Of a stretch of DNA of 64,000 bases, positions 1 to 11,154 are shown one piece after another; the stretch's first letter is position 1, and the number at the start of each line of letters is the position of its first letter. The DNA comes from Asterias rubens. Taxonomy: Eukaryota; Echinodermata; Asteroidea; Forcipulatida; Asteriidae. The stretch spans positions 14,387,047 through 14,451,046 of the forward strand of contig NC_047066.1 in the NCBI RefSeq assembly GCF_902459465.1, given 5' to 3'. The notes beneath the pieces are model-generated. The model was not told the DNA's origin. It worked only from the letters and a program-made list of their open reading frames with translations, and made no database searches. The position numbers were made by a program, and so were the translations under genes.

Positions 1-21
1 CATTGTAACATGCTAAAGTGA
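1..21 (+). CDS. 3' end of an upstream TRIM-NHL gene (G0), cut by the window edge
   Basis: The first 21 bases read HCNMLK and a TGA stop. They match base for base the last codons of the intact TRIM gene that ends at 19978, and the sequence that follows matches that gene's 3' flank for more than 3 kb. The body of the gene lies left of the window. Its tail is the long C-terminus seen in G3, G5 and G6, not the shorter VVSPV end of G1, G2 and G4. The assignment rests on alignment to the in-window paralogue, because six residues alone would not identify it. Confidence 0.75.
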   Translation, partial: HCNMLK

Positions 22-3000
22 ACACACCAAAGCAACTGAACCATTAATATCATAGCATGCACATTATGCTAGTTCATGTTGTAGCTTTGGTGTTACCAGT
101 AGTGAACACTTTAGATTCATCAGAGAATCTGGACAATTAATTTTCTAATCCTGAATACAACCTTGAAGAGCATCCACAATCTCAAATGTCCAGCCAAAGG
201 CAAAGGAGGCAATATGGCATGATGTACATTACGTTGTTTCAAAACAAAAAGGTTGTAAATCTCCTAATTTACTGTTAACGTTAACCGCTTGCGAAAATGT
301 TTTTACAAAATCAATGGAGGTTGAAGGAACACGTTGCCTTGGATCGGACGAGTTGGTCTATAAAAAGCGATTGTATCCGTTTGTTATAGAAATGCATATG
401 GTTGGAAAGATGTTTTAAAAGTAGAATACAATGATCCACATAACTTTGCCTAGAAATCGCATGGTTTTGCTTTGCGAACTAACACGGTCAGCTATTTATG
501 GGAGTCAACAAAATTTTGACTCCCATTAATGGCTGATGGTGTTAGTCGACGAAGTTTGTGTGGATCATTGTATTCTACCTTTACAACATCTTTCTACCCA
601 TGCATTTCATAACAAACCGTTACAAACGCTTTTCAAAGACCAACTCAACCGCTCAAAGGCAGCGTGTAAGATATTATGTTGTTCCACTTTTATGCCAGAC
701 AGAAATTTGTTGAGGAATCACGTTGAGATACAAGATGAACTGTAGAAATAAAATCAATAACCAAAAATGACCTTGTTGCACCATGGTCGCACGGACACAA
801 ACAATTTCATCAGTGGACCATACTTCAAATACATGTAGCAAGAGTTATTGCTTCTTATTCATTTATTCACACTTTGCAGATATGTTCTTTTATATTACAT
901 CTCTTGCTTGTTCTGTTTTCTGGTTGGCTGAAACACGCTCACGTGCATGAGATTTACTCCACCAGGAACTAGACCCGCATTGAGACATCGTGTGCGTACG
1001 TTTTGCAGGAAATAGTTCCATGAGTGGGCAATAGACTTATAATTTTTGACTGGTTACAGCGCCCTCTCTTGACATGAACCATGGACTAGCATCTAAAAAA
1101 CTGAATGTGGGGAAATTAATGCATTCCTTTTATTGCGGAATGGCCTTTGATTTAATTGCCCATGTATTAATCAGGAATTAAAACAGTTTCGTAAGCCCTT
1201 GACAAGTTTTAGACCTAAGGTGTTATAAAACACGTATGAACTGGCATAAATCGGTAAATAGTGCAAATCCATCTCACCTTGGATGATTGACCAGAAGAGG
1301 AACCGTCTCAGGAACAAAGTCCCTCGTCTGGTCAGAGTCCCTTGGAGGAACAGGCAGTTTGCACTACATGTATTTACCTCATTGCCAGACATGTATAATA
1401 ACACAATAAATGGCTTCTAATGCCCACACTTTATCTTAACAACACTGTATAATGTAAATCAACATGCATTAAATGGCACTGATGTTCAATAAGGTCACAT
1501 TTATTCAAATTAATATAGGTTTTCGTTTTAGGATTATGTCAAATGTAATGTTGCGTCATACGATTTAGCAAACTAATCAGTCAATTTATCAATTCATCAA
1601 AGCAGCATTCAAATTTGCAGACGCTTCTTGAGGCGTGTGTGTCACGCAAAAGAATGACGATACGCTAATTTGAACAGAGTGCTAAAGGAATTTGACTCGA
1701 CTCAAAACAAAATTGAATGGCCAACTTCTGAATTTGTAACGCAGTAACAACCGGAGAGGCAAAACAGCTTTAATTCAAACGCATGAAAATGAAATTGATT
1801 GCTCATTTGCCGAATTTGACCAAGAAAACCTATAGTAATTTCTTTTTTTCTACACTGTATGCCTGTTAATGGAAATCAAAAAATGTACTCGCTCACTGTT
1901 TAAATAAACTGATGATCATTGTTATTTTATTTTACTACTATAGTTTTTATATTTTCCATTTGCTTGTACAATAAATTAAGACTGAACACACTTCACCTCT
2001 ATCATCTGCACTCACAGGCCTGTTTGTTTCGTTTTTGAAAGGGCAAGGGCACCAAGGCATTTTCTCCTTGGTAAAGGGAACCCGTCTCATCATTAGCCAG
2101 GAGAAATTTGAGGTCATGCACAGTGTGTACTTTGTATGTAAACAAAGCCTGGCTCTTACTTCCTGTGAATGCGAATGAGAAGCGACTTTTGACGACACAG
2201 GCTGTTTTCCCAGCGAATGTTTCGCAGGAGTTGAGCACAAATCAACTGACTCAAATTATCCGTTGCGAATTCGTGACGTCAAAAATTGTATCGCATTCGC
2301 AGGAAGAATACTGTGAAACGGTTTGGAATAGTGCAAGCTGCGTACAGGTGCAGAAAGTTGTGCAGGTGGAAATGTAACGCATCACGGTGACGTGTGATAA
2401 GCGTGTCCATCCGTACCCCAATTAACACACCTGATGGAGGGCAAGGGGGGGGGGGGTCGCTTTGAGGCAATCTGCCACGTCTTAGGGCCTTGTCGTATGA
2501 GGCAACTTTAACAGGCAACTTGGAGGCAGCCAACAAAGGAGGGTGCACCAACTTAATAAACTCCCAAAGCGACCAATGCTAAAAGCGACCAATATTCAAA
2601 AATATTCACAAAATATATATAGTCTCTCAGACTCTTGAAAACATACATTTCCAGACAACTAAGCTTTGTGATTTTTGATGGAAATGATGCTGAGTTCCCT
2701 TGATGGGAAGATTATCTAAGCAAACTAAACAACAAACAAACAAACAAACAAGTAAACAAGCCTACAAACAACAAACCCTTTTTATTTTACTATCACTATA
2801 TCAGCAATATTCTAGACCACAAAACTGTATAATTACTACTGGACATAAAGTGTACAATAAGTGCATAAATTCCTTGATTCTTTATTCTTGATGGCACCAT
2901 GCAGCATGAGATCATTTGTATGTCACAATAAATGTTAAAATCGTTTTTTTTTGCAATATCTGACAACAGACGGCTTAAGAAAGATTTTGTTTGGTTTATA

Positions 3001-3403
3001 GTAATGTAACAACGCACAATGAGTTGTCAGTGGTCACTGATCCATTTAAACACTAAAGGAAACCCAACACAAACACACATTGTACTTTGTACACTCACTT
3101 GTAAAACAGTTGTCATGGTTATGGGCTACTATAAATACAGGCCTGGAATGTCATCTTTGAGAGGGCAAGGCAGTTTTCATTTTGCAAAAGGCATTCCATT
3201 GAAAAGTTTACGGGTGAACCTACATGTATTGAAGAGGCACCAAGGCCAACAACAGAGGCAATACATACATGTATATAGATGCTACATTATGTATGGCCTC
3301 TGCAGCCTCCCTGGTGTATTTCAGGTCTGTGTATGTGTACACAATAGGTGTAATTGTACTGTATACATGTAGAAAGTGACACTTGAAGGTGACATCATGG
3401 ATC
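22..3403. repeat. Type A spacer between G0 and G1
   Basis: No credible coding region. This 3.4 kb aligns nearly base for base with 19979-23375 (downstream of G3), so it is part of a duplicated block. It contains a foldback element (326-667), a GGGCAAGGGCACCAAGGCA-type repeat fragment near 2040-2060, a poly-G run near 2446-2457, an AAAC microsatellite near 2730-2760, and another fragment of the same repeat at 3160-3250. Short ORFs here are not conserved in frame between the two copies and I do not call them genes. Confidence 0.7.
326..667. repeat. Foldback (palindromic) element, unit 0 copy
   Basis: Two arms run from GGAACACGTTGCCTT at the left to a degraded AGGCAGCGTG at the right. They meet at a near-perfect inverted repeat around GGGAGTCAACAAAATTTTGACTCCC. 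The last few bases of the right arm are missing, as in the copy at 20283-20629. No ORF of note. The same element lies downstream of each TRIM gene in the array. Confidence 0.8.
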
Positions 3404-3411
3404 TATAAATA
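3404..3411 (+). promoter_or_regulatory. Candidate TATA box of G1
   Basis: TATAAATA lies in a block (GGATCTATAAATAGAAA) kept upstream of G1, G3, G5 and G6. It is about 240 bp before a conserved GTAAGTA splice donor. A second TATAAATA at about 3130 is also conserved, so which of the two works is uncertain. No transcription start can be read from sequence alone. Confidence 0.4.
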
Positions 3412-3434
3412 GAAAAGGGGATTTTTTTTTCCAG

Positions 3435-3644
3435 GGAGTGATGAGCAATATAATGCCAACTTTACAGTGTACATGGTACTACACGTACAGACTATGCATC
3501 ACAAAGCACAGGACCAGCACATACAAGGAACAGTGTAGAAGGGTGTGGATAAAACACCTGACAGAAGTCACAGCTTTTGGGTGAAAACTGATGGAGAAAG
3601 ACCTCCAACAACACCAAGAAATTGCTTGTAAACTGTATACAATC
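3435..3644 (+). other. Putative non-coding leader exon of G1, donor at 3645
   Basis: The 3' boundary is CAATC followed by GTAAGTAC, a near-consensus donor conserved at 9132, 16388, 30614 and 36217. Its partner is the acceptor ending in AACAG at 5645, which gives a 2001-bp intron. The 5' end is a guess from the TATA position. G4 lacks this block. Confidence 0.4.
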
Positions 3645-4549
3645 GTAAGTACTTGTTAGTCCATGAACTGTAGGGACAATTATTTAGACTGAGGTCAAAT
3701 AGTTTGCATGTGATTGTTGGCCAGGCATACCTGCATGCATACATAAAAAGTAGAGTTTATTTATACATGAAGTTACATAATACTCACAGAACCCCTTTCA
3801 CACTAAAATGAAAATCCCACAATATATTCCCTACACTGTAAATACATGTAGCAGATTTATTTGACTTCAAGGGAACATGTACCCTACATGTACTTCTTAA
3901 ACTACAGTTTTCACATGGTATAAATATATTTTAAAGGCTTTACTGACGCAAGGCGGTGTAATCTACATGTAAGAGCCTAATTGTGACACCCTGTTCCCAG
4001 AATGGTCAGTCCAATTCTCACCCTCACCCCCCCCCCCCACACGCACAATGAATTAATTAGGGAATAACAGTGCAAGGACCCTGTCTTCACTGCTTGGTAA
4101 TGAACGACCTGGTGGCTGGGCCGCTGTTAACGGACCATTGATAAATACTTCTTTAAAGAAATAAACGGCTACAATTTTCAAAATTTTGTGACTCTTCTCG
4201 TGTAGAAACTTCCAGACATGTTGAGGGGGCATATTTTAGCTTTTGATGGCTCCCGCCTCTTTCATGCGCTTATCACATTACTGAAAATTTGAGACAGGTG
4301 ACTTTGTATAAGAATGTTTTGTTAAACGCCCTCAGTGGGGTCAAAGGAGGCAGACGATTGGACGATAGCTGTTCTTTGCACGTTAAAAACATGCGCAGCA
4401 GTGTAGCGTCCCTGTCGTAGCAAGTTGCGTAAATGCAAGGGGTAATACATTTCAGATACGTACGCACATGTGCCAATAAAATAAGATGAATAACCTAACC
4501 CTGTGATTTGCCAAAAGCACAGACACTAGTTGTACACAATGTATGCTGG

Positions 4550-5450
4550 CAGCCCTGATACTTCACGATGGCAACGACGGCAATTGCCGTCGTTGCCCCT
4601 ACCGATTGCCGCAATGCCCTTCAAAAACCCAATTTTTCACGGCAATGATTGCCGTGCCCTTTTCTCATCACTGCCGCCGTGCCCTTCCTCCCGAAAACAA
4701 ATTATATTCAACGTTGTCAAAGTTCGAAAATAAGCCAAAAAGTCCCGATGTCTGTGTAAATTTCACGCAACGAAATAGACCCCAATTTCACGCACGTAAG
4801 GCATAGGAGCAGATTTCAGGCCCGTTAGTCGTTGTTCTTTGCGTGCGACAAAAAAATACTCGAAACATCGAACGCTAGAGGGCGTTTCAGAACAGAGCAA
4901 TAGCGTGAGACTAAACGCCCTCTACTGGTAAAATTATGCGAACCAGCGCTAAACGCCTTGAGAAAAAGACTCGACGTGTCTTTGCATGCTGGGATAGTGG
5001 TTTTCCCCATGCTTGGTACATGTGATGTACCATCATGTACAGCATAGGCGTCGCGCACCGCATGCATTTATTCTGTCAACATCGTGTCAAAATGGAGCAG
5101 TTACGTGGGAATTTTAGCGTCTCTACGAAAAACCACACAACGTGCATGACCAATAGTAGGATTACGTAGGATCAAACATTATTTATTGTGTATTGTAAGT
5201 AGTTGTTCTTTATTTTGTTGAATTAGATGAATGCTTTCTTTTTTCATTGGGTAAAATGGAAAAATTGGAAGAACTATTTTTTACAGGCAACTCGGAGGTT
5301 TTTTTTCAAACTGCCGTCGTGCCCTTCGCAACTTTTTATGATTGCCGTGATGCCCTTCCAAATTTTTGAAAATTGCCTTGGTGCCCTAAATTTTTACAAA
5401 AAGTCAAGGCAAAACTGCCGTGCCCCTTAAAAGCCGAAGTATCAGGGCTG
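4550..5450. mobile_element. 901-bp inverted-repeat DNA transposon with 6-bp TSD
   Basis: The ends are CAGCCCTGATACTTC and GAAGTATCAGGGCTG, a perfect 15-bp terminal inverted repeat. TGCTGG flanks both sides (4544-4549 and 5451-5456). G4's unit has the uninterrupted site ATGCTGGTGTAG at 24219-24230, so insertion, not divergence, explains the difference. The interior has palindromes such as GGCAACGACGGCAATTGCC. It has no transposase ORF, so it is non-autonomous. It sits inside the putative 5'UTR intron of G1. A shorter relative with GATATC duplications lies at 50322-50497. Confidence 0.85.
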
Positions 5451-5666
5451 TGCTGGTGTAGTGGCCATTTATTCAAAATTTCCAGATCCATTCATTTATC
5501 AATGCGTAAATTATGCACTAAATGTGTAAGAATACTGTATCTTGTGCAACAGTCACCTGAAGTCATTTTGATAGTGATAAATACAACATCAGATAATATG
5601 AGTAGATTTAATACTAACAATGAACTGACCCTTTTGTATTAACAGGGAAAGATCGTAAAATCAAAG

Positions 5667-7601
5667 ATGGCTGCCAGTATCACAGTCCATTCAGTGCTTG
5701 ATAAGATCAGTAAGGATCATCTAGAATGTCCAATATGCACCAATCGCTTCATCAATCCAACAATGCTAGACTGTCTACACAGCTTCTGCTTCACATGCCT
5801 CAAGGAGCTTCACCAACAAGATCCTAACAACTCCATCCTACTGTGTCCTCTGTGCAGAAAGAAAACAACACTAGAAGACAACAAGGTTGAAAGTCTACCT
5901 AAGGACTTTAAACTCAATGCCCTGGTGGATGAGTTTACTGTTCAGGAGCAACTCATGGAGGGTCATGGGTCAGAGGTCAAATGTCAAGCCTGTGAAAGGG
6001 ATCATATGGCTGTTTCCAGATGTATTGACTGTGACAATTTTATTTGTCAAGAATGTCAACAGGCACATCAGCATTTTGCTATTTTGAAATCACATCAAAT
6101 CTATGCACTTGCTCAACTGCAATCAGGTGTAGTAACCTATCGCAGTAAGATCAGGGAGTACATTCCAAAGTGTGGCAAGCACAGTGATCAGACTCTGAAC
6201 ATCTACTGCAACACATGCCAGAAGTTAGAATGCACAACATGTACTGTTCTTGATCATGGAAATCCAAAGCATGACCTTATTGGCATACCTGAGGCTTTAG
6301 ACAAATGCAAACAGGAAGTCGCAGAGCTGGTTGCAAAAGCTGAGAAGTGCAAGGTGGATATTCAAACTGCCATGGAACAAGCCAGTGAGTCTCGCAAGAA
6401 ACTGGAATCTTCATATGCTGAAACCAATATGAAAATCTCCCAGAAGGCTGCCAAGGAGAGAGCAAAGATCACTGAAGAGGAAAATCAGCTGAAGCAAGAG
6501 GCAGAGAGTGTTTACAAAGACAGAGTCCAGACATTTGAAACTGTAGAGGCAACCAACACAAAAGAAGTGACCCAGGTAGAGCACAAGCTGGGTGAAGTGA
6601 ATCAGTTCATGACCCAAGCAAGCTCTCATGAGATTCTGGATTTCAAGCTGAAACTTATAAACAATCTTGAGGAACTGACTAAGAATCAAGGTGAGATTGT
6701 GTCTGACAGGTTTTCCTTTCTTGAGTTTGAAGAAGGTGAAAGGTCAGTGGGAAGACTGGTGCTGGAAGATAAGCAACAAGCTAAAGCAGAGGCTCAGGCC
6801 AAGGAACATGAAACAATCCATACAAAACAGGAGTGGAAACTGAAGGAAAGTGTTTTTAAGTGGGCGAATTCGGTTGCAGCTTTCTCCGACAATGAATTAG
6901 TAGTACAAGATACAACACACAATTCATTGTTTGCATTAAAACCTCAATTAGCAGCAGACAAATCACAATCTGCTCACTGCCCACAAAGATTAAAAGTCAC
7001 AGGACTTACTAAACCAACAGCACTCACTGTGGACAATAATGATCACCTGTATGTGATTGAAGATCTAGAAGTCAAGGTTTTTAACAGGAAATATATGCTC
7101 CATCATCAGTTCCAGCTAAGTGAGAGAATGCTCTCCCCATCATGCCTTGCAGTGGATGAAAACAATCTCATAGCAGTGGGTTATTTACCAGGGCTAATCT
7201 CACTCTACAACCCTGATGGATCACTCATCAGAACATTCTCTACTCCAGTACAGGTAGACTATTTGACTTTATACAAGGAGAGGATTATCTACAGCAGTAG
7301 ATATGATACACATTTACACTCAGTTGAATATAAGGGTGTAAAGGTGTTCTCAGTAGATACTGATCAGTCTGAAAAATCCTATGGTTTGTGCTGTGATAAA
7401 GATGGAAGTATCTTTGTTGCTCAATATAATGGGACAACAGAAAACAATAGAATATGTCAGTACAGTCCTGATGGCAAGTACATTGGATGTGTCATTGAGG
7501 ATTGTGGTAATGCCTATGACATCACATTCACACCATCTGGCAACCTTGTAGTAGCAGCATACACATCAGTAAAAATCTACCAAGTTGTTTCCCCAGTATA
7601 G
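5667..7601 (+). CDS. TRIM-NHL protein G1 (RING / 2 B-box / coiled coil / NHL propeller)
   Basis: A 644-residue single-exon ORF. The C3HC4 RING uses C21, C24, C36, H38, C41, C44, C60 and C63. B-box 1 spans about 106-137 and B-box 2 about 169-202 (C169, H172, C181, C184, C189, C192, H197, H202). A Lys/Glu-rich coiled coil covers about 208-345, and NHL-like propeller blades run from about 395 to 640. Proteins of this build are usually E3 ubiquitin ligases that choose targets through the propeller; the substrate here is unknown. The start is AAAGATGGCTGCC, a good Kozak context 21 nt after the acceptor at 5645. Compared with G4 and G6 it lacks seven residues at the start of the propeller (after ESV). 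A one-base shift near the end replaces the long tail with VVSPV. Naming a vertebrate orthologue (TRIM2/3/56/71-like) would be a guess. Confidence 0.93.
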   Translation: MAASITVHSVLDKISKDHLECPICTNRFINPTMLDCLHSFCFTCLKELHQQDPNNSILLCPLCRKKTTLEDNKVESLPKDFKLNALVDEFTVQEQLMEGHGSEVKCQACERDHMAVSRCIDCDNFICQECQQAHQHFAILKSHQIYALAQLQSGVVTYRSKIREYIPKCGKHSDQTLNIYCNTCQKLECTTCTVLDHGNPKHDLIGIPEALDKCKQEVAELVAKAEKCKVDIQTAMEQASESRKKLESSYAETNMKISQKAAKERAKITEEENQLKQEAESVYKDRVQTFETVEATNTKEVTQVEHKLGEVNQFMTQASSHEILDFKLKLINNLEELTKNQGEIVSDRFSFLEFEEGERSVGRLVLEDKQQAKAEAQAKEHETIHTKQEWKLKESVFKWANSVAAFSDNELVVQDTTHNSLFALKPQLAADKSQSAHCPQRLKVTGLTKPTALTVDNNDHLYVIEDLEVKVFNRKYMLHHQFQLSERMLSPSCLAVDENNLIAVGYLPGLISLYNPDGSLIRTFSTPVQVDYLTLYKERIIYSSRYDTHLHSVEYKGVKVFSVDTDQSEKSYGLCCDKDGSIFVAQYNGTTENNRICQYSPDGKYIGCVIEDCGNAYDITFTPSGNLVVAAYTSVKIYQVVSPV

Positions 7602-8997
7602 TAAGACCTCACCTTGTAACATGCTAAAGTGAACGAACCAAAACAACTAAAACAATAATATCATAGCAAGCACATTACCCTAGTTCATGTACATTGTACC
7701 TTTGGTTTTGCTGGAAGTAACGGTTTGAATACCTTGTATTTGATTTATTAAAGAATCTGGACAATTAATTTCCTAATCCTGAATACAACCTTGAAGAGCA
7801 TCCACAATCTCAGATGTCTGAAGCCAAAGGCAAAGGAGGCAATATGGCTCTATGTACATAAACGTTGTTTCAGAACAAAAATGGTGTAAATCTCCTAAAT
7901 TACTGTTTACGTGAAATGCTTGTGAAGATATTTTTTTAAAAAATCAATGGAGGTTGAAGGAACACGTTGCCTTGGATCGGACGAGTTGGTCTATAAAAAG
8001 CGTTTGTAACTGTTTGTTATAAAATGCATTTGGTTGGAAAGATGTTTTAAAGGTAGAATACAATGATCCACACAAATTTGCCTCGAAATTGCGTGGTTTT
8101 CCTTTTACTTTGCGAACTAACACGGTCGGCCATTTATGGGAGTAAATATTTGACTCCCATTGGCCGACCGTGTTAGTCGTCGAGGTAAAAGGAAAACTGG
8201 CAATTTCGTGGCATGTTTGTGTGGATCATTGTATTCTACTTTTACAACATCTTATGCTTTTTATAACAAATGGTTACAAACGCTTTTCAAAGACCAACTC
8301 GACCGCTCAAAGGCAACGTGTTCCTATAAGATATTATGTTGTTCCACTGTGACTTTTATGACAGATACAAATTTGTTGAGGAATCACGATTAGATACAAG
8401 ATGAACTGTACAAATATACTCAATAACCCAAAATTACCTTGTTGCACCATGGTCGCATGGACACAACAATTTCATCAGTGAAGCAGATTATTATGTACTT
8501 TTATATTACACCTCTTGCTAGTTCTGTTTTCTGTTTGGCTGAAACACGGTCACATGCATGAGATTTACGCCACCAGGAACTAGACCCACATTGAGACATC
8601 GTGTGTACGCTTTGCAGGAAATAGTTCCATGTGTGGGCAATAGACTTATAATTTTTGACTGGTTACAGCGCCCTCTCTTGACATGAACCATGGACTAGCA
8701 ACTAAAAAGTTTCTTTCTTATTTCACATTTTTGACCCAAGGTGTTATAAAACAAATTATGGACTGGCACATTATGGACTGGCACATTATGGACTGGCCTT
8801 ATTCAGTAAATAGTGTACGTCTATTCCTGTGAGTGACCAGAGGAGGGACCTATTTCCCTCAGCCTTCAGCCTTAGGAAATAGGTCCCTCTCATGGTCACT
8901 CAAAGTCCCTTGGAGGAATAGACATGCAATATTTACCTCATTGCCAGTCAACAAGTGTTCAATAACATGTGAATGGCTTATAATGTAGCACATACAA
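7602..8997. repeat. Type B spacer between G1 and the duplicated unit
   Basis: 3' flank of G1, lacking the extra A-type segment near 1500-1860. Besides the foldback it has a triplicated CACATTATGGACTGG (about 8755-8795) and a small palindrome with CTATTTCCCTCAG and CTTAGGAAATAG arms at about 8848-8883. It ends abruptly at the duplication junction. No gene seen. Confidence 0.7.
7959..8324. repeat. Foldback element downstream of G1
   Basis: A 366-bp palindrome bounded by GGAACACGTTGCCTT and AGGCAACGTGTTCC. The centre pairs ACACGGTCGGCCATTTATGG with CCATTGGCCGACCGTGT around a short loop. The arms include the matched halves ATCCACACAAAT and GTGTGGATCATTGTA. If included in a G1 transcript it would form a long hairpin. 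No protein signal. Confidence 0.85.
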
Positions 8998-10037
8998 GGA
9001 CCAGCACATACAAGGAACAGTGTAGAAGGGTGTGGATAAAACACCTGACAGAAGTCACAGCTTTTGGGTGAAAACTGATGGAGAAAGACCTCCAACAACA
9101 CCAAGAAATTGCTTGTAAACTGTATACAATCGTAAGTACTTGTTAGTCCATGAACTGTAGGGACAATTATTTAGACTGAGGTCAAATAGTTTGCATGTGA
9201 TTGTTGGCCAGGCATACCTGCATGCATACATAAAAAGTAGAGTTTAATTATACATGAAGTTACATAATACTCACAGAACCCCTTTCACACTAAAATGAAA
9301 ATCCCACAATATATTCCCTACACTGTAAATACATGTAGCAGATTTATTTGACTTCAAGGGAACATGTACCCTACATGTACTTCTTAAACTACAGTTTTCA
9401 CATGGTATAAATATATTTTAAAGGCTTTACTGACGCAAGGCGGTGTAATCTACATGTAAGAGCCTAATTGTGACACCCTGTTCCCAGAATGGTCAGTCCA
9501 ATTCTCACCCTCACCCCCCCCCCCCCACACGCACAATGAATTAATTAGGGAATAACAGTGCAAGGACCCGGTCTTCACTGCTTGGTAATGAACGACCTGG
9601 TGGCTGGGCCGCTGTTAACGGACCATTGATAAATACTTCTTTAAAGAAATAAACGGCTACAATTTTCAAAATTTTGTGACTCTTCTCGTGTAGAAACTTC
9701 CAGACATGTTGAGGGGGCATATTTTAGCTTTTGATGGCTCCCGCCTCTTTCATGCGCTTATCACATTACTGAAAATTTGAGACAGGTGACTTTGTATAAG
9801 AATGTTTTGTTAAACGCCCTCAGTGGGGTCAAAGGAGGCAGACGATTGGACGATAGCTGTTCTTTGCACGTTAAAAACATGCGCAGCAGTGTAGCGTCCC
9901 TGTCGTAGCAAGTTGCGTAAATGCAAGGGGTAATACATTTCAGATACGTACGCACATGTGCCAATAAAATAAGATGAATAACCTAACCCTGTGATTTGCC
10001 AAAAGCACAGACACTAGTTGTACACAATGTATGCTGG

Positions 10038-10938
10038 CAGCCCTGATACTTCACGATGGCAACGACGGCAATTGCCGTCGTTGCCCCTACCGATTGCCGC
10101 AATGCCCTTCAAAAACCCAATTTTTCACGGCAATGATTGCCGTGCCCTTTTCTCATCACTGCCGCCGTGCCCTTCCTCCCGAAAACAAATTATATTCAAC
10201 GTTGTCAAAGTTCGAAAATAAGCCAAAAAGTCCCGATGTCTGTGTAAATTTCACGCAACGAAATAGACCCCAATTTCACGCACGTAAGGCATAGGAGCAG
10301 ATTTCAGGCCCGTTAGTCGTTGTTCTTTGCGTGCGACAAAAAAATACTCGAAACATCGAACGCTAGAGGGCGTTTCAGAACAGAGCAATAGCGTGAGACT
10401 AAACGCCCTCTAGTGGTAAAATTATGCGAACCAGCGCTAAACGCCTTGAGAAAAAGACTCGACGTGTCTTTGCATGCTGGGATAGTGGTTTTCCCCATGC
10501 TTGGTACATGTGATGTACCATCATGTACAGCATAGGCGTCGCGCACCGCATGCATTTATTCTGTCAACATCGTGTCAAAATGGAGCAGTTACGTGGGAAT
10601 TTTAGCGTCTCTACGAAAAACCACACAACGTGCATGACCAATAGTAGGATTACGTAGGATCAAACATTATTTATTGTGTATTGTAAGTAGTTGTTCTTTA
10701 TTTTGTTGAATTAGATGAATGCTTTCTTTTTTCATTGGGTAAAATGGAAAAATTGGAAGAACTATTTTTTACAGGCAACTCGGAGGTTTTTTTTCAAACT
10801 GCCGTCGTGCCCTTCGCAACTTTTTATGATTGCCGTGATGCCCTTCCAAATTTTTGAAAATTGCCTTGGTGCCCTAAATTTTTACAAAAAGTCAAGGCAA
10901 AACTGCCGTGCCCCTTAAAAGCCGAAGTATCAGGGCTG
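10038..10938. mobile_element. Second copy of the CAGCCCTGATAC transposon, inside the G2 duplicate
   Basis: Same element, ends and TGCTGG duplications as at 4550-5450, carried along by the 5.49-kb duplication and not inserted independently: the flanks are identical over kilobases. Confidence 0.85.
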
Positions 10939-11154
10939 TGCTGGTGTAGTGGCCATTTATTCAAAATTTCCAGAGCCATTCATTTATCAATGCGTAAATT
11001 ATGCACTAAATGTGTAAGAATACTGTATCTTGTGCAACAGTCACCTGAAGTCATTTTGATAGTGATAAATACAACATCAGATAATATGAGTAGATTTAAT
11101 ACTAACAATGAACTGACCCTTTTGTATTAACAGGGAAAGATCGTAAAATCAAAG

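Larger units (their letters stand above)
3511..8985. repeat. Tandem duplication, left copy (5.49 kb, holds G1)
   Basis: Bases 3511-8985 recur at 8998-14473 with an offset of 5487-5488. By eye I found about seven substitutions (near 3750, 4090, 4927, 5485, 5685, 8540 and 8890) and a length change in the poly-C run near 4027. The junction at 8986-8998 has a short filler that repeats GCACATACAAGGA. Confidence 0.9.

Noticed and set aside
536-745. Small ORF (69 codons) also found at 20499, with relatives at 8160, 13648 and 27914
   Set aside because: It lies across the right arm of the foldback element; its repetition comes from the element, and the frame is not kept between units.
1171-1404. 77-codon minus-strand ORF repeated at 21130
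   Set aside because: Part of spacer type A, no resemblance to a known family and no splice or promoter context.
4273-4476. Minus-strand 67-codon ORF repeated at 9761 and 23949
   Set aside because: It lies in the TRIM leader intron and is duplicated with the unit. No domain, no start context, changes not biased to synonymous sites as far as I can see.
5887-6087. Alternate-frame ORFs inside the TRIM genes (also the minus-strand ones at 6277 and 6411)
   Set aside because: Shadows of the highly conserved TRIM coding sequence; they appear in each copy for that reason alone.
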